Shown: positions 25,371 to 33,719, counted from the first letter of the stretch. The stretch: DNA of 33,842 nt from Bacteroidaceae bacterium (GCA_017556585.1 JAFYMP010000103.1:1-33842), one strand, 5' to 3'. A program made the numbers and translations. The notes: generated by a model from the sequence alone, not told the origin.

Positions 25371-26003
25371 ATGAACTTACAAGAACTTACAGATGCTATT
25401 GTTGCAGGCGACATGAACAAAGCCGTTGCAATGTCACAGCAAGCTATTGAGGGTGGTTTTGAACCTCAGGCCATCATAAGCGATTACTTAATCAAGGGTA
25501 TGGAAATAATTGGTGCCAGATTTGGAGAAGGTAAGGCTTTTGTTCCTAATCTGCTTATGTCTGCACGTGCTATGAAAGGATGCTTGGATTATCTCAAACC
25601 TTTAATGAAAGGCGACACAAGTATTTCATACGGTAAAGTGGTAATTGGTACAGTTAAAGGCGATTTACACGATATAGGCAAAAACCTTGTTGCTTCAATG
25701 TTTGAAGGCTCTGGTTTTGAAGTTGTAAATTTAGGTATCAACGTAGAAGCTTCAAAGTTTGTAGAAGAGGTTAAGAATCAGAATGCAGATATTCTATGTC
25801 TGTCAGCGCTGCTAACTACTACTATGAATTATATGACCGATGTAATCAAAGCTGTAGAAGAGGCCGGCCTGAGAGACAGCATCAAGATTATGGTTGGTGG
25901 TGCTCCACTAAATGAAACATTTGCAAAAGAGATAGGCGCCGATGCTTATACTATAGATGCAAACGAAGCTGTTATAGTAGCTAAAAAACTATTAGGCAAA
26001 TAA
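25371..26003 (+). CDS. Corrinoid (B12-binding) protein of the methyltransferase type
   Basis: 210 residues. Residues 1-80 form the helical cap domain (MNLQELTDAIVAGDMNKAV, FVPNLLMSARAMKGCLDYL). Residues 88-210 form the Rossmann-like B12 domain with the DxHxxG signature, VKGDLHDIGKNLV (His100 is the lower cobalt ligand), then LSALLTTTM (144-152) and MVGGAPLN (174-181). This is the MtbC/MttC/MtmC-like group that carries a methyl group between a substrate-specific methyltransferase and a second acceptor enzyme. No methyltransferase, reductive activator or B12 transporter is next to it, so its partner must be elsewhere. It stands alone between a divergent gene and a terminator. Confidence 0.93.
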   Translation: MNLQELTDAIVAGDMNKAVAMSQQAIEGGFEPQAIISDYLIKGMEIIGARFGEGKAFVPNLLMSARAMKGCLDYLKPLMKGDTSISYGKVVIGTVKGDLHDIGKNLVASMFEGSGFEVVNLGINVEASKFVEEVKNQNADILCLSALLTTTMNYMTDVIKAVEEAGLRDSIKIMVGGAPLNETFAKEIGADAYTIDANEAVIVAKKLLGK

Positions 26004-26025
26004 GTTCAAAACCTTATAAACAGAC

Positions 26026-26060
26026 TAAAGCCGGCCTGATACATTCAACAGCCGGCTTTA
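26026..26060. terminator. Bidirectional terminator between the corrinoid and GH2 genes
   Basis: TAAAGCCGGC (26026-26035) and GCCGGCTTTA (26051-26060) form a 10-bp perfect stem with a 15-base loop between convergent genes. The A/T ends of the stem supply a short T-tract in both directions. Confidence 0.75.
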
Positions 26061-26072
26061 ATTGTATTTGCA

Positions 26073-28580
26073 CTATTTTATGCGCAGTGTAACATAATGA
26101 TTTTTTAGTCCTGGCGATGTAGCAGTAATTCTTGCTCCACCCTCTTTACCCTGATTCTGAACAACCACAAGACACTTACCATAGAAAGCTTTTCTATGAT
26201 CGGCCTTAAACCTCTCCATTGAGATAGGGCTGCCATTATCCACACCGGCTATAAATGCCGGGCCTTCCATAGAGAAATGAACTAAATTATCGGCATTCGG
26301 ACATAGATTACCATCTTTATCGAGAATCTCTACCGTTATAAACGACAAATCTGTACCGTCTGCATTGATAATCTTTCTATCTGCAGTCAGACGCAACTGA
26401 TACGGTTCACCAGCAGTGTTTATTACCTGCTCTTTAACTATCTTTCCGTTTTTTCTTGACACAGTCTTAATAGTACCGGGAACATATTTAACACGCCACA
26501 TCACATGATAACTACCATCGGTTTTGCTTCTTGTGCCTTGAGACTCTCCGTTTATAAAGAGTTCCACTTCGTCAGCATTATTGTAATAAGCCCACATATC
26601 TATCTCTTGACCCAATTCCCAGTTCCAATGCGGGAAGAGATGCAGCACAGTTTCATCCGTCCATACAGACTGATACATATAATAGATATCCTTGGGGAAT
26701 CCGGCCAAATCAACTATGCCAAAATATGAGCTACGTGCCGGCCAACCGTATGGAGTTGGTTCGCCAATATAGTCAAATCCGGTCCAAATAAACTGTCCGC
26801 TTATAAAGTCATAGTTTTCCACATAATTCAATGTCGTTTCGTGATGACTACCCCAAGGTGTTCTACAATTATCGTATGAAGAACAGGAATAAGATGGATC
26901 ATAGTAAGGTCTATCCCATCTTGGCGGACAAATTACGGGAATATCACTTGGATTCTTATAGAAACCGCGAGTCATAAGCGCCGAAACACTCTCTGTTACT
27001 ATAAATGTCTTTCCCGGAAAGTTTTTAGGAACATCAAGAAAGTTTGCTTCGTGATAATTAAACCCTATCATATCAAGGGCATTCGATTGAAAAAGATGAT
27101 TATACGGATTTGGTTCGTTACAACCGGCAGTGACAGGTCTGGTAGGATCCAAAACGCGTGTCATATCTGCAAGTTTCTTGGTAAGCAACGCATTAACAGA
27201 CATAGATTCGCCCTCTTTGGCAAGCATCTCGGCGCTATGACCAAAATTCAAAATCATATTTGCCTCTTCCAGACTAAGTGTATCGGCATTTGCATCGCTC
27301 CACTGCTCAAGAACTTCGTTACCTATACTCCATATAAATATTGAAGGATGATTTCTATCGCGCATTACAAGATCTGTCAAATCACGCTCATGCCATTCAT
27401 TAAAATAGAGAGAATAGTCATAGCGTGTTTTTCTTTTACGCCACATATCGAATGTTTCATCCATAACCACAAAGCCCATTCTATCACATAAATCAAGCAA
27501 TTCCGGAGCTGGTGGATTATGAGAACAACGAATACCATTACAACCCATCTGTTTCAGTATTTCAAGTTGGCGTTCTATTGCGCGAGTATTGACAGCAGCA
27601 CCTAAACATCCTAAATCGTGATGCATACAAACGCCATTTATCTTCACTTTTTCTCCATTAAGGAAAAATCCCTTTTCTGCATCAAACTCAAAATAACGAA
27701 TACCTGTTTGAGTAGTATAATCATCAACTACTTCTCCATCTATTACCACCTGAGTTAACAAAGTATAGAGATAAGGATTATCTATTGACCATAATTTGGG
27801 ATTTTCCACTGCAAGCACCTGTTCTACATCGGCTTTGGAATTTGTCTCTATTGTCAATGTGGATAATGTTTGTGCTACCGTTCTTCCTTCTGCATCTAAA
27901 AGCAATGAATGCAGTTCCAATTCATTTTTCTGTTTACTATCATTTCTAACTGTAGTTTTAACAGAAACAGAAGCCTCTTTTTCAGAAACTACAGGAGTAG
28001 TAACATACGTTCCCCACAAATCCACATGCACTGGATTCACTACAGTAAGCCATACATTTCTGTATATACCACAACCCGAATACCATCTGGAATTTGGCTG
28101 TTCGGCATTATCTACTCGAACTGCCACAACATTCTCTTCACCGTATTTAAGATATGGCGTCAAATCATAACGAAACGAAATATATCCGTATGGACGTTTT
28201 CCTAAAAGTGTACCATTTATATATACCTGGGAATTCATATAGACCCCGTCAAAATCTATATAAACCTTTTTACCCTGATAAGATTCATCTGCTACAAAAG
28301 TTTTTCTGTACCAGCCCACACCGCCCGGTAAAGCTCCGCCACCTGTTCCTGATGGATTATTGGGAGAAAAATCGCCCTCAACAGCCCAATCATGAGGCAG
28401 ATTCAGAGTTCGCCAATTTGTGTCGTCCAATGATTCCTGCGCACCATTATCCATATCACCAAGATAAAATTTCCAATCATTGTTGAACGAATTCACACTG
28501 CGTATATGCATTTTTCCATCTGTACAAGATGTCAAACAGAAAAACAACGACATTACCGCACAATAAAACATCCTTCTCAT
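26073..28580 (-). CDS. Glycoside hydrolase family 2 lipoprotein (beta-galactosidase-like)
   Basis: 835 residues from the ATG at 28580; the frame is open to 28607, but the lipoprotein signal begins here (MRRMFYCAVMSLFFCLTSC, lipobox LTSC with Cys19). The order is sugar-binding jelly roll (WYRKTFVADESYQGKKVYID), Ig-like domain, TIM barrel, then C-terminal beta domains of the DUF4982 type. The barrel has VKINGVCMHHDLGCLG, the acid/base Glu422 in SIFIWSIGNEVLEQW and the nucleophile Glu530 in TFIVTESVSALMTRG. It is anchored to a membrane and removes a terminal beta-linked sugar (galactose or glucuronate by family); which one cannot be told. No SusC/SusD-like pair is beside it, so it is not in a typical polysaccharide utilisation locus within this window. 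Confidence 0.93.
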   Translation of the reverse strand: MRRMFYCAVMSLFFCLTSCTDGKMHIRSVNSFNNDWKFYLGDMDNGAQESLDDTNWRTLNLPHDWAVEGDFSPNNPSGTGGGALPGGVGWYRKTFVADESYQGKKVYIDFDGVYMNSQVYINGTLLGKRPYGYISFRYDLTPYLKYGEENVVAVRVDNAEQPNSRWYSGCGIYRNVWLTVVNPVHVDLWGTYVTTPVVSEKEASVSVKTTVRNDSKQKNELELHSLLLDAEGRTVAQTLSTLTIETNSKADVEQVLAVENPKLWSIDNPYLYTLLTQVVIDGEVVDDYTTQTGIRYFEFDAEKGFFLNGEKVKINGVCMHHDLGCLGAAVNTRAIERQLEILKQMGCNGIRCSHNPPAPELLDLCDRMGFVVMDETFDMWRKRKTRYDYSLYFNEWHERDLTDLVMRDRNHPSIFIWSIGNEVLEQWSDANADTLSLEEANMILNFGHSAEMLAKEGESMSVNALLTKKLADMTRVLDPTRPVTAGCNEPNPYNHLFQSNALDMIGFNYHEANFLDVPKNFPGKTFIVTESVSALMTRGFYKNPSDIPVICPPRWDRPYYDPSYSCSSYDNCRTPWGSHHETTLNYVENYDFISGQFIWTGFDYIGEPTPYGWPARSSYFGIVDLAGFPKDIYYMYQSVWTDETVLHLFPHWNWELGQEIDMWAYYNNADEVELFINGESQGTRSKTDGSYHVMWRVKYVPGTIKTVSRKNGKIVKEQVINTAGEPYQLRLTADRKIINADGTDLSFITVEILDKDGNLCPNADNLVHFSMEGPAFIAGVDNGSPISMERFKADHRKAFYGKCLVVVQNQGKEGGARITATSPGLKNHYVTLRIK

Positions 28581-28606
28581 TACATTATCATTTAGAATTA
28601 CAAGCA

Positions 28607-28639
28607 CGAAGATACTAAAAAAAGCAATTTAAGGTTCAA
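28607..28639 (-). promoter_or_regulatory. Predicted promoter of the GH2 gene
   Basis: On the minus strand, TTG (28639-28637) and TATCTTCG (28614-28607) are 22 bases apart. The -7 box deviates from TAnnTTTG at one base, but the same octamer lies before the tRNA gene. The promoter is embedded in the purU terminator, leaving only about 20 bases of leader. Confidence 0.4.
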
Positions 28640-28660
28640 GAAACCAAAAATTGCTTTTTT
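28617..28660 (-). terminator. Intrinsic terminator after purU
   Basis: On the minus strand, AAAAAAGCAATTT (28660-28648) pairs with AAATTGCTTTTTT (28630-28618), with an inner GGTT/AACC pairing and a short loop; the 3' arm ends in a run of T. Placed 18 bases after the purU stop. Confidence 0.8.
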
Positions 28661-28678
28661 CATTCTTAAGTATTTCTA

Positions 28679-29530
28679 TCAATCAAACACTACTGTTTTA
28701 TTCTTATAGACCAGAATCTTATGCTCTATATGTTTCTGAACAGCATGAGAAAGTACAATCTTCTCTAAATCCTTTCCTTTGTTCACCAAAACAGCCGGCA
28801 TATCCTTATGTGAAATATTAACCACATCCTGGCAAATAATAGGACCTGCATCCAGTTCGGCTGTAACATAGTGACTGGTAGCGCCAATAATTTTTACGCC
28901 TCTTTCAAATGCAGCCTGATAGGGTTTTGCTCCAACAAACGCAGGCAAGAATGAGTGATGTATATTTATTATTCTGTTTGGATATTTGGCAATCATTCTA
29001 TCACCAATTATCTGCATATATCTTGCCAACACCACAAAATCAATATTTTGTTCTTCCAAAAGCTGCATCATAGCAGTCTCCTGTTCCAATCTATTCTCTT
29101 TAGTGATAGGATATATATAATAAGGTATTCCAAACATCTCTGCCACATGCTTCATGTCAGGATGATTACTTACTATAAGAGGCACCTCTACATTCCATTC
29201 ACCTGCGCTATACCTGGAAAGCAAATCGAATAGGCAATGCGACATTTTTGATACAAATATCGCCATACGTGGTTTCTTATCGCTGAAATAGAGACTGAAA
29301 TCCATATCGTATTTAGAAGCATACAAAGTGCGGAAATAATCGGCAATTTTATCTTTAGGAATAAGGAAGCCATCTATCTCCCACTCTATTCGCATAAAGA
29401 ACACATTTTCTACCCTATCCACAAACTGTGCCAAATAGACAACATTTCCTCTGTTCTCTGTTATAAAGTTTGTTATATCTGCTATTATGCCCGGTTTATC
29501 GGGACAATGCAAAAGCAATGTTACGGTCAT
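28679..29530 (-). CDS. purU: Formyltetrahydrofolate deformylase
   Basis: 283 residues, the normal length. Residues 1-85 form the N-terminal ACT domain (LLLHCPDKPGIIADITNFI) and about 88-283 the formyltransferase-like domain, with VSKMSHCLFDLL, INIHHSFLPAF (188-198) and GATSHYVTAELDAGPIICQD (216-235, Asp227). It hydrolyses 10-formyl-THF to formate and THF, supplying formate for purine synthesis and balancing the one-carbon pool in the cytoplasm; the ACT domain is the regulatory part in the family. It follows the DUF3078-like gene by 18 bases and is followed by a strong terminator, so it is the last gene of that transcript. Confidence 0.95.
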   Translation of the reverse strand: MTVTLLLHCPDKPGIIADITNFITENRGNVVYLAQFVDRVENVFFMRIEWEIDGFLIPKDKIADYFRTLYASKYDMDFSLYFSDKKPRMAIFVSKMSHCLFDLLSRYSAGEWNVEVPLIVSNHPDMKHVAEMFGIPYYIYPITKENRLEQETAMMQLLEEQNIDFVVLARYMQIIGDRMIAKYPNRIINIHHSFLPAFVGAKPYQAAFERGVKIIGATSHYVTAELDAGPIICQDVVNISHKDMPAVLVNKGKDLEKIVLSHAVQKHIEHKILVYKNKTVVFD

Positions 29531-29548
29531 TATATAGTCTATTAAATG

Positions 29549-30880
29549 TTACCAAGAATAGTTAAAGTTCAAAGTCAGGAACTCTTTAAGCTGGCTATAT
29601 CCTAAATCGGCGTCACGTTTTACGCTATCGTCAAAGCGCCAATGCATAAAGAACTGAATTGAGAAGTATTTACTCAGCTGATAATCCAATGTATTTTCCA
29701 CATTAGCCTCAACATGTTCAAAACCTGTAAAATAGTTAGCTTTGGTAGTCAGTTTAAAGTCTTTCAGGAATTTCCAGGTAAGGTTTGCATCTACTCTGGA
29801 ACCTATTGTATATTTAAACTGCTTACCCTTTTCTATACCATATCTGGTAGCCAGATCAACTTCGCTTACATATCTGCAATCGTATGACAATGGTGACAAC
29901 TGAACTGAAAGAGTCAAATCATTATTCTTGAATTTCGGTTTGTAATCCATACCTATTGACAACGATCCATACACCGGAGCAAAGAACTTGGATTTCAGAT
30001 TATCATTATTATCTCTAACCGGCATAAACTGGGTATTACCTTGTAACTGAGCAGAATAGTACCAATTTTCTATAGCTCTCAAACCATACTTTGAAGTAAT
30101 ACGCAACTGGTCTTGGTTGGTTTTTAAGGATTTTACCTTCTCGCCATCCTTCATCTCTTCTGTAGTCACATAACCAAGTTTCATTTCAAGTTTGTTATCC
30201 AAAGTTGTATGGTTCTTTGCATAGTTTGCCTGAACAGTAACCTGACCTAATACAGAGTGGTTATTATCACCGCCCTTATACCAGTTATCAGAAAAATAAC
30301 TCTGAGTATATTTACCTTGGAAATTACCAAATACTTTCCAATATTTTGGCTTTAATGTTACCAATTCCGGAACTGCAGTATCTTTATTCACATCTACTGT
30401 AGCTATTACCTCTTTTTTTATACCTACAGCTGCATCTTGAGTAACTGCATTAGGAGCCTTAACACTCATCAGTTCTTCTTCTGTTATCTCCACAAGTTCC
30501 GGATGCTCCATATACATTCTAACCAGCGCCTGATTAATATGTCGAATCAACGCATCATCTACAGAATCCACTTTCTCTACCGGAAGAAGTTCTGCATCCG
30601 TTACAGCTGCTGCCGCCTGTTCAGGAACTATAGCATCGTCTATTGCCGAATTATATAGAGCCAAAGGCATAAACAGACGAAAATAGAGAGGATTGTCTGA
30701 AATATCCTGAACATCCAATTCTTCTGCATATTCCACTGCCAAAGAGTCAAACCAGGCGAGCACCTCTTCTGAAGACATCTTCACTGAATCTACTACTATT
30801 AAGTCATTTTTGGTAGGAGTCTGCGCAAAGATTGCTACAGACATCACCAACAAACAGAATGATAAAAAAGATCTTTTCAT
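29549..30880 (-). CDS. DUF3078-like exported beta-barrel protein
   Basis: 443 residues with signal peptide MKRSFLSFCLLVMSVAIFAQ. Residues 20-175 are a Bacteroidales-type N-terminal region, including a helical stretch (EEVLAWFDSLAVEYAEEL). From about 180 the protein is a run of amphipathic beta-strands: YWKVFGNFQGKYTQSYFSDN, NWYKGGDNNHSVLGQVTVQA, LDNKLEMKLGYVTTEE. It ends in an aromatic C-terminus (FLTLNFNYSW), typical of an outer-membrane barrel. The NWYKGGDN region is the DUF3078 hallmark as I know it. Function is not established; the cell envelope is inferred. A TAAATTTG promoter box lies 24 bases before the start, and purU follows. Confidence 0.82.
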   Translation of the reverse strand: MKRSFLSFCLLVMSVAIFAQTPTKNDLIVVDSVKMSSEEVLAWFDSLAVEYAEELDVQDISDNPLYFRLFMPLALYNSAIDDAIVPEQAAAAVTDAELLPVEKVDSVDDALIRHINQALVRMYMEHPELVEITEEELMSVKAPNAVTQDAAVGIKKEVIATVDVNKDTAVPELVTLKPKYWKVFGNFQGKYTQSYFSDNWYKGGDNNHSVLGQVTVQANYAKNHTTLDNKLEMKLGYVTTEEMKDGEKVKSLKTNQDQLRITSKYGLRAIENWYYSAQLQGNTQFMPVRDNNDNLKSKFFAPVYGSLSIGMDYKPKFKNNDLTLSVQLSPLSYDCRYVSEVDLATRYGIEKGKQFKYTIGSRVDANLTWKFLKDFKLTTKANYFTGFEHVEANVENTLDYQLSKYFSIQFFMHWRFDDSVKRDADLGYSQLKEFLTLNFNYSW

Positions 30881-30903
30881 TTGGTTATTTTTTTAATCGA
30901 CTG

Positions 30904-30911
30904 CAAATTTA
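30904..30911 (-). promoter_or_regulatory. Predicted -7 box for the DUF3078-like gene
   Basis: TAAATTTG on the minus strand, an exact TAnnTTTG match 24 bases before the start codon. No TTTG at the expected -33 position is seen. Confidence 0.45.
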
Positions 30912-30929
30912 CGTTTTTTTGTTCTAATA

Positions 30930-30961
30930 TTTGATAATATCGAAAACAATATACACCTTTG
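30930..30961 (+). promoter_or_regulatory. Predicted promoter of the two exported-protein genes
   Basis: TTTG (30930-30933) and CACCTTTG (30954-30961) are 20 bases apart, close to the Bacteroidales consensus with one mismatch at the first base of the -7 box. It gives a leader of about 35 bases before the ATG at 31003. Confidence 0.5.
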
Positions 30962-31002
30962 TACCAATAATCAGAATTTTATCACCTAAAGCCTATGAGC
31001 CT

Positions 31003-31476
31003 ATGAGAAAGTTTATTTGTTCTTTAATCTTGCTGATTGCTGCATCTACGCTAACCGTATCAGCACAAAACACTTTAACCATCCACCAGAAAGATGGAAA
31101 GGTATTTGGTTATGGTTTTTCAGAAAAGCCGGTAATAACCTACACAGAGACCGATTTAGTATTGACAACAAGCAAAGCTGTTGTTGAATATCCCTTATCG
31201 GCAGTTTCAAAAATCACATTCACAGATAGTGAGACCGCTGTTTCTGAAATACAATCAGAAACCAAATCTCCTATTCTGCAGTTAGACAACTACACCGTTT
31301 ATATTTCGGGAGCAGAAGCATCACAGCTGGTATCTTTGATAGATACTAATGGTAAAGTACTATCCACTTACAAAACTGATGCCAATGGTAGTGTTTCGTT
31401 CAGCATAACAGAACTGCCGGAAGGTATCTATATTATCAAGACCAAATCATTAACCTGCAAAATTTCCAAACTATGA
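31003..31476 (+). CDS. Small exported protein with a T9SS-like C-terminal sorting domain
   Basis: 157 residues from the ATG at 31003; the upstream ATG at 30931 would place 24 non-signal residues first and lies in the promoter. The signal peptide is MRKFICSLILLIAASTLTVSA. Residues 22-80 contain a short beta region (LTIHQKDGKVFGYGFSEKPV, then AVSKITF) that recurs in Bacteroidales surface proteins. The last ~75 residues look like a type A T9SS sorting domain: VSLIDTNGKVLSTYK, a G-x-V-S-F-S-I strand, and LPEGIYIIKTKSLTCKISKL. The mature part before this tail is very short, so the protein may be little more than a carried tail. Its stop overlaps the ATG of the next gene (ATGA). Confidence 0.75.
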   Translation: MRKFICSLILLIAASTLTVSAQNTLTIHQKDGKVFGYGFSEKPVITYTETDLVLTTSKAVVEYPLSAVSKITFTDSETAVSEIQSETKSPILQLDNYTVYISGAEASQLVSLIDTNGKVLSTYKTDANGSVSFSITELPEGIYIIKTKSLTCKISKL

Positions 31477-33452
31477 AACAGATAACCAATTTTTTAATGC
31501 GCTTTGTATTCACCATAGCACTGCTATTTGGTAGTGCATCTGTATGGGCACAATACTATATGGATGTTACAACAAAGGATGGTGAAAGAATATTAATTCC
31601 TGTAACAAATGTAGATAGCGTACGCATAATCAGCGAATCTGAATACAATACTCCAAGCGGTTCCCATAATGGGTATGAATATGTAGATTTAGGACTTAGT
31701 GTCATGTGGGCAACTTGTAATGTAGGCGCCAACAGTCCGGAAGAAGGTGGCGACTATTTTGCTTGGGGCGAAGTAACTCCAAAAGAGACATACACCAACG
31801 AAAATTACAAGTTTCTATCAAATAATATTATAACCAAATATTGTTCAAGCTCTGACCAAGGAATAGTGGACAATAAGACAACCCTTGACAAATGTGATGA
31901 CGCAGCACGCTATAATATGGGTGGTAGCTGGCGTATGCCTACACTATCTGAATATGAAGAACTGGTAAATAATTGTTCTTGGTCCTATATAACACGTAAT
32001 GGTGTAGAGGGTTACAGAGCATTTAGCAGAATAAATGGCAATAGTATATTTTTCCCCATAACAGTTACTCCGGATAACATGGTAGCCGATTATTGGTCAA
32101 GCACCCTTTATGAAAGCTACCCAATCGCAGCATATATGTTACGCAACTATAACAATTCTGGGATTGGCGCTATTCAACGCTATATATCAGGTTCTGTGCG
32201 TGCAGTTTACTCTGCCACTACAAACATTCCTACTACAATGACACTCACTTTTGATGCCAATGGTGGTTCAGGAGATATGTCATCAATTACTATATGGTCC
32301 GATGACAACAGCCATAGTGTAGCAATACCATATAACATTGATATCATTGTTCGCAAAAATTATAAATTCATAGGTTGGAACACTGCATCAGACGGAAATG
32401 GTATTTCATATAACGATGGTGATTCAATTGAAATAACTCAAGACATCACACTATATGCCCAATGGGAAGAATTGGTTCCTTTAGACGAAGCATTTTATCT
32501 GGCTCTTGATGGTAAAACGGTTAAGTTAACAGAATCACTTGGCTCACAAGCTGAAACATCATACGGTGCACTTGTTAATGTAATGAATAAAGAAGATATT
32601 CCTACTGAAAAGATAGAACAGATGGGAATGGTAAATTTCAATTTTGAAGATTACATTTGCTTACAGTTAACATACAATTGGTATGGTTTTGGGCTGGATT
32701 GCAAATACTATATTTTCATAAATAGATATGATTATTCTGTATTTGCTCCGGCACAATTTGTTGCTGACATAGATGAAGACTTAGTAACATCCTTATTGGG
32801 TAGCAATTATGGCCCGGGTAAATTCCAGTTTGCGAATTTCGAAGGAGAGCTTGACTCCCAGACAAACACACTTACATTCCAGAATTTAGCAGGTATCACT
32901 GTTAGTGCAGGTAATGCAAATTTTGGTACAGACTACTACAAAATAGAGTTTGAAGAAGAGGCTCAGTCTCCTTTAGAGGCTTTCTTTACATCTCTTGACG
33001 GTAAAACTGTTAGAATGACAGAATCTGTTGGTAGTGAATATGAAGCTGCGTATGGTGCTTTGGTAACTCTGCTTTCGGAAGAAGATATAATAAATGCAGG
33101 TGTAGTTCAGGATGGTTTTACTGCTGCTGATTACATTGGTCTGAGACTTACCTATAACTGGTATAGTTATGGTGTAAACTGTAATTACTGCATTTATATT
33201 AACAAAAAAGATTATTCGGTTTCTGCTCCATCCCAGATTGTTGGTGATGTAAGTGCAGAGATAATTTTGAACTACATTTTTGGCACAGACTATGGACCAG
33301 GTAATTTCCAGTTTGCCAATTTCACTGGAGAATTTGACACCGAAACCAATGTGCTTACGTTCCAGTATGATGCATACATAAATGTTAGTGTAGGTACAGG
33401 ATCGTTTGGTGTTGACTATTATAAAATAGAATTTGGAGAAATTATAGAATAG
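31473..33452 (+). CDS. Exported multidomain protein: FISUMP, InlB-type repeat, two novel tandem repeats
   Basis: 659 residues with signal peptide MKQITNFLMRFVFTIALLFGSASVWA. Residues 66-247 are a FISUMP/fibrobacter-type domain (YEYVDLGLSVMWATCNVGA, GGSWRMPTLSEYEELV, ADYWSSTLYE). Residues 256-331 are a Listeria-Bacteroides InlB/Flg_new repeat (LTFDANGGSGDMSS, GWNTASDGNG, ITLYAQW). Residues 336-494 and 500-655 are two similar repeats, each with LDGKTV, TES.GS, YGAL, LTYNWY, DYSV.AP, YGPG.FQFANF.GE, TLTF/VLTF and DYYKIEF. I do not recognise the repeat family. There is no LPXTG motif, lipobox or C-terminal sorting tail, so surface attachment is unclear; it may rely on its smaller, translationally coupled neighbour. 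Function unknown. Confidence 0.85.
   Translation: MKQITNFLMRFVFTIALLFGSASVWAQYYMDVTTKDGERILIPVTNVDSVRIISESEYNTPSGSHNGYEYVDLGLSVMWATCNVGANSPEEGGDYFAWGEVTPKETYTNENYKFLSNNIITKYCSSSDQGIVDNKTTLDKCDDAARYNMGGSWRMPTLSEYEELVNNCSWSYITRNGVEGYRAFSRINGNSIFFPITVTPDNMVADYWSSTLYESYPIAAYMLRNYNNSGIGAIQRYISGSVRAVYSATTNIPTTMTLTFDANGGSGDMSSITIWSDDNSHSVAIPYNIDIIVRKNYKFIGWNTASDGNGISYNDGDSIEITQDITLYAQWEELVPLDEAFYLALDGKTVKLTESLGSQAETSYGALVNVMNKEDIPTEKIEQMGMVNFNFEDYICLQLTYNWYGFGLDCKYYIFINRYDYSVFAPAQFVADIDEDLVTSLLGSNYGPGKFQFANFEGELDSQTNTLTFQNLAGITVSAGNANFGTDYYKIEFEEEAQSPLEAFFTSLDGKTVRMTESVGSEYEAAYGALVTLLSEEDIINAGVVQDGFTAADYIGLRLTYNWYSYGVNCNYCIYINKKDYSVSAPSQIVGDVSAEIILNYIFGTDYGPGNFQFANFTGEFDTETNVLTFQYDAYINVSVGTGSFGVDYYKIEFGEIIE
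32478..32954 (+). repeat. Tandem repeat copy 1 (residues 336-494 of the FISUMP protein)
   Basis: A coding repeat of about 159 residues, near 50% identical to copy 2 by eye. It has a 4-residue insertion near residues 378-381 relative to copy 2. Confidence 0.75.
32970..33437 (+). repeat. Tandem repeat copy 2 (residues 500-655 of the FISUMP protein)
   Basis: Second copy of the repeat. Strongest shared blocks are LTYNWY, YGPG.FQFANF and DYYKIEF. It ends four residues before the stop codon. Confidence 0.75.
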
Positions 33453-33492
33453 TAGTTTTCAAAGCTACTATATAAGAGCCGTTTTTTACACG

Positions 33493-33531
33493 ATGTTCCA
33501 AGGGCTAAAACATTTTTAGCCTTTGGAACAT
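33493..33531. repeat. Long 18-bp palindromic hairpin
   Basis: ATGTTCCAAGGGCTAAAA (33493-33510) pairs with TTTTAGCCTTTGGAACAT (33514-33531), with one G-T pair and a 3-base loop. No T-tract follows, so it is not a typical terminator. It lies 41 bases after the last large gene. Confidence 0.7.
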
Positions 33532-33546
33532 TACTATTATGTGAAT

Positions 33547-33587
33547 AATGTTTACCTTTCAGTTCTAAATTTACAAGGGTAAACATT
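33547..33587 (+). terminator. Possible terminator hairpin
   Basis: AATGTTTACC (33547-33556) pairs with GGTAAACATT (33578-33587) around a 21-base loop, followed by TTTAATTAG. The large loop and short T-tract make it a moderate candidate. Confidence 0.45.
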
Positions 33588-33602
33588 TTTAATTAGATAA
33601 CA

Positions 33603-33719
33603 GTGGATAAAAGAAGTTATTTTGGATTGGTATTAGTAGGTCTTTTGCTTATAGTTATAACCTTACTAATGGGTAACTTTCGTTTGGTTATTTTTAAATT
33701 GCCTGTAGAATTTCACTAG
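33603..33719 (+). CDS. Possible small membrane protein, GTG start
   Basis: A 38-codon frame from GTG to TAG with the charged start VDKRSYF, one hydrophobic stretch (GLVLVGLLLIVITLLMG) and a polar end (FKLPVEFH). The composition looks like a real single-pass membrane peptide. There is no ATG start or clear ribosome site, and the frame is short enough to be chance. Confidence 0.3.
   Translation: MDKRSYFGLVLVGLLLIVITLLMGNFRLVIFKLPVEFH

Noticed and set aside
22300-26003. B12 uptake and use locus (barrel protein plus corrinoid protein)
   Set aside because: The barrel protein lacks BtuB-specific features I could recognise, the genes are divergent, and no cobalamin riboswitch is visible between them.
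26073-28580. Polysaccharide utilisation locus around the GH2 gene
   Set aside because: No adjacent SusC/SusD pair, sensor or other carbohydrate enzyme; the neighbours are a corrinoid protein gene and purU.
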